Position numbers and translations under genes: made by a program. The notes under the pieces are model-generated. The model had not been told where the DNA came from. It saw nothing but the letters and a program-made list of their open reading frames with translations, and made no database searches. Below are positions 12,234-12,848 of a stretch of 12,848 nucleotides of DNA, piece after piece; positions within the stretch are counted from its first letter, which is position 1, and each line of letters starts with the position of its first letter. Source of the DNA: Bacillota bacterium (GTDB lineage: Bacteria; Bacillota; Bacilli; Alicyclobacillales; Alicyclobacillaceae); the NCBI GenBank assembly GCA_021820805.1, contig JAKADF010000036.1, positions 1-12,848 of the forward strand. The letters run 5' to 3'.

Positions 12234-12848
12234 TTAAAACTTAGCCACCATATATTCACGTATTGCTTCCCACGACTCTTCTTTTGGAATCATCGCATCA
12301 TAAGGGCGGGCATGGCTGTAATTAGTCGGATCAACCCCTCTTGGAATCTCCTCATTCTCGACTCTGTAAGTAGCTTCAAGTAATAATTGCCGCATAGTGA
12401 TAATTGCAGAGTCAGCTGCGCCCAAGTGTTCTTGGCTGCGGTCAGTGAACGGGTACTCCATGGTTTCCTGTAATGCAAAATCCTCTGTATTAATGCCTCT
12501 GATACCGGAAAATGTTTTATATTTTTGTTCTATACGGTCAATCATATAATCATTTTCTTTGTTGCGCTTAAGGTAGTAGTTCGGTAAAACATCATCAGGA
12601 CCACGTCCCCAAAATGTTTCTTGAGTAATCCATTCCTCTTCAGTCAGCGGACGTTCAGGGTATGGAGCCATCATCCAATTGTATACTGCACAGTGTGTAT
12701 CATCGATTGGAACCCAGAGATGGCCGTTAAGCGACGGCAAATCTGAATCTTCTCCCGTATGAAAGTCGATTGTTTCGCCTCTCATTTGTTGGAAAGGCAT
12801 AACGAAATGGTAACCGCGTATATACTGAAATGCATTCTTAAGTTGACG
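12234..12848 (-). CDS. Rieske aromatic ring-hydroxylating dioxygenase, large subunit, phthalate dioxygenase-like (C-terminal half, cut by window edge)
   Basis: The 204 visible residues are the C-terminal catalytic part of a Rieske non-heme iron oxygenase of the phthalate 4,5-dioxygenase type, which adds O2 to an aromatic ring using electrons from a reductase. The segments GIRGINTEDFALQET (115-129 of the visible part) and FTDRSQEHLGAADSAII (134-150) followed by RQLLLEA are characteristic. The Asp in NTEDFALQE (codon 12482-12480) sits where the family has its carboxylate iron ligand. The frame is open to the window edge; the ATG at 12800 is internal, because continuous family-like sequence precedes it. 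The Rieske cluster and histidine iron ligands would lie to the right. The exact aromatic substrate is unknown. No reductase is seen downstream. Confidence 0.83.
   Translation of the reverse strand, partial: RQLKNAFQYIRGYHFVMPFQQMRGETIDFHTGEDSDLPSLNGHLWVPIDDTHCAVYNWMMAPYPERPLTEEEWITQETFWGRGPDDVLPNYYLKRNKENDYMIDRIEQKYKTFSGIRGINTEDFALQETMEYPFTDRSQEHLGAADSAIITMRQLLLEATYRVENEEIPRGVDPTNYSHARPYDAMIPKEESWEAIREYMVAKF

Noticed and set aside
1..12848. CRISPR arrays, tRNA or rRNA genes, insertion sequences, phage genes
   Set aside because: I saw no regularly spaced repeats, no transposase or integrase, and no tRNA or rRNA-like sequence on either strand.

Overview
The window looks like a chromosomal accessory (catabolic) segment of a low-to-moderate G+C Gram-positive bacterium of the Bacilli type. 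The reasons are strong purine-rich ribosome-binding sites (AGGAGG/GGAGG type), GTG and TTG starts beside ATG, a lipoprotein-anchored solute receptor, AT-rich intergenic DNA and a U-tract terminator. The genus cannot be fixed from the sequence alone. Every convincing gene lies on the minus strand, so transcription runs from high to low coordinates.

Layout from right to left: (1) 12848-12234, the C-terminal half of a phthalate-family Rieske ring-hydroxylating dioxygenase. (2) 12233-11902, a gene-free region with several inverted repeats, a likely terminator and a sigma-A-like promoter. (3) 11901-8111, a tripartite tricarboxylate transporter (TTT) operon in the order receptor (TctC), large permease (TctA), small permease (TctB, disrupted by a frameshift), then a class II aldolase-fold lyase, closed by an intrinsic terminator at 8066-8032. 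(4) 7925-4407, a promoter, a 61-codon unknown small protein, an 825-residue GNAT/acyl-CoA-synthetase-like lysine acetyltransferase (Pat type) and a Sir2 deacylase whose GTG start overlaps the Pat stop codon. (5) 4406-4031, a 376-base gap with a cre-like palindrome and a weak promoter candidate. (6) 4030-721, an FlK-like hotdog thioesterase, an EthD-family protein, a PaaG-like crotonase and a PaaH-like 3-hydroxyacyl-CoA dehydrogenase. (7) 720-491, a gap with nested inverted repeats. (8) 490-1, the N-terminal part of a pyruvate-dehydrogenase-type E1 alpha subunit running off the left edge.

Read together, the genes suggest uptake of an aromatic or tricarboxylate-like acid (TTT system), ring dihydroxylation (dioxygenase), an aldolase or decarboxylase step (class II aldolase fold), CoA-level beta-oxidation (crotonase, hydroxyacyl-CoA dehydrogenase, thioesterase) and entry into central metabolism (E1 alpha). 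The acetyltransferase/deacylase pair would be a post-translational switch for CoA-dependent enzymes of such a pathway. The substrate is an inference, because no ring-cleavage enzyme or CoA ligase lies inside the window.

The points most worth attention are the co-transcribed acetylation writer/eraser pair, in which the synthetase-like part has lost its phospho-histidine and much of its ATP-grasp; the frameshifted small TTT subunit; the thioesterase with a catalytic triad in exact register with fluoroacetyl-CoA thioesterase FlK; and the unusual density of palindromes in the promoter regions.
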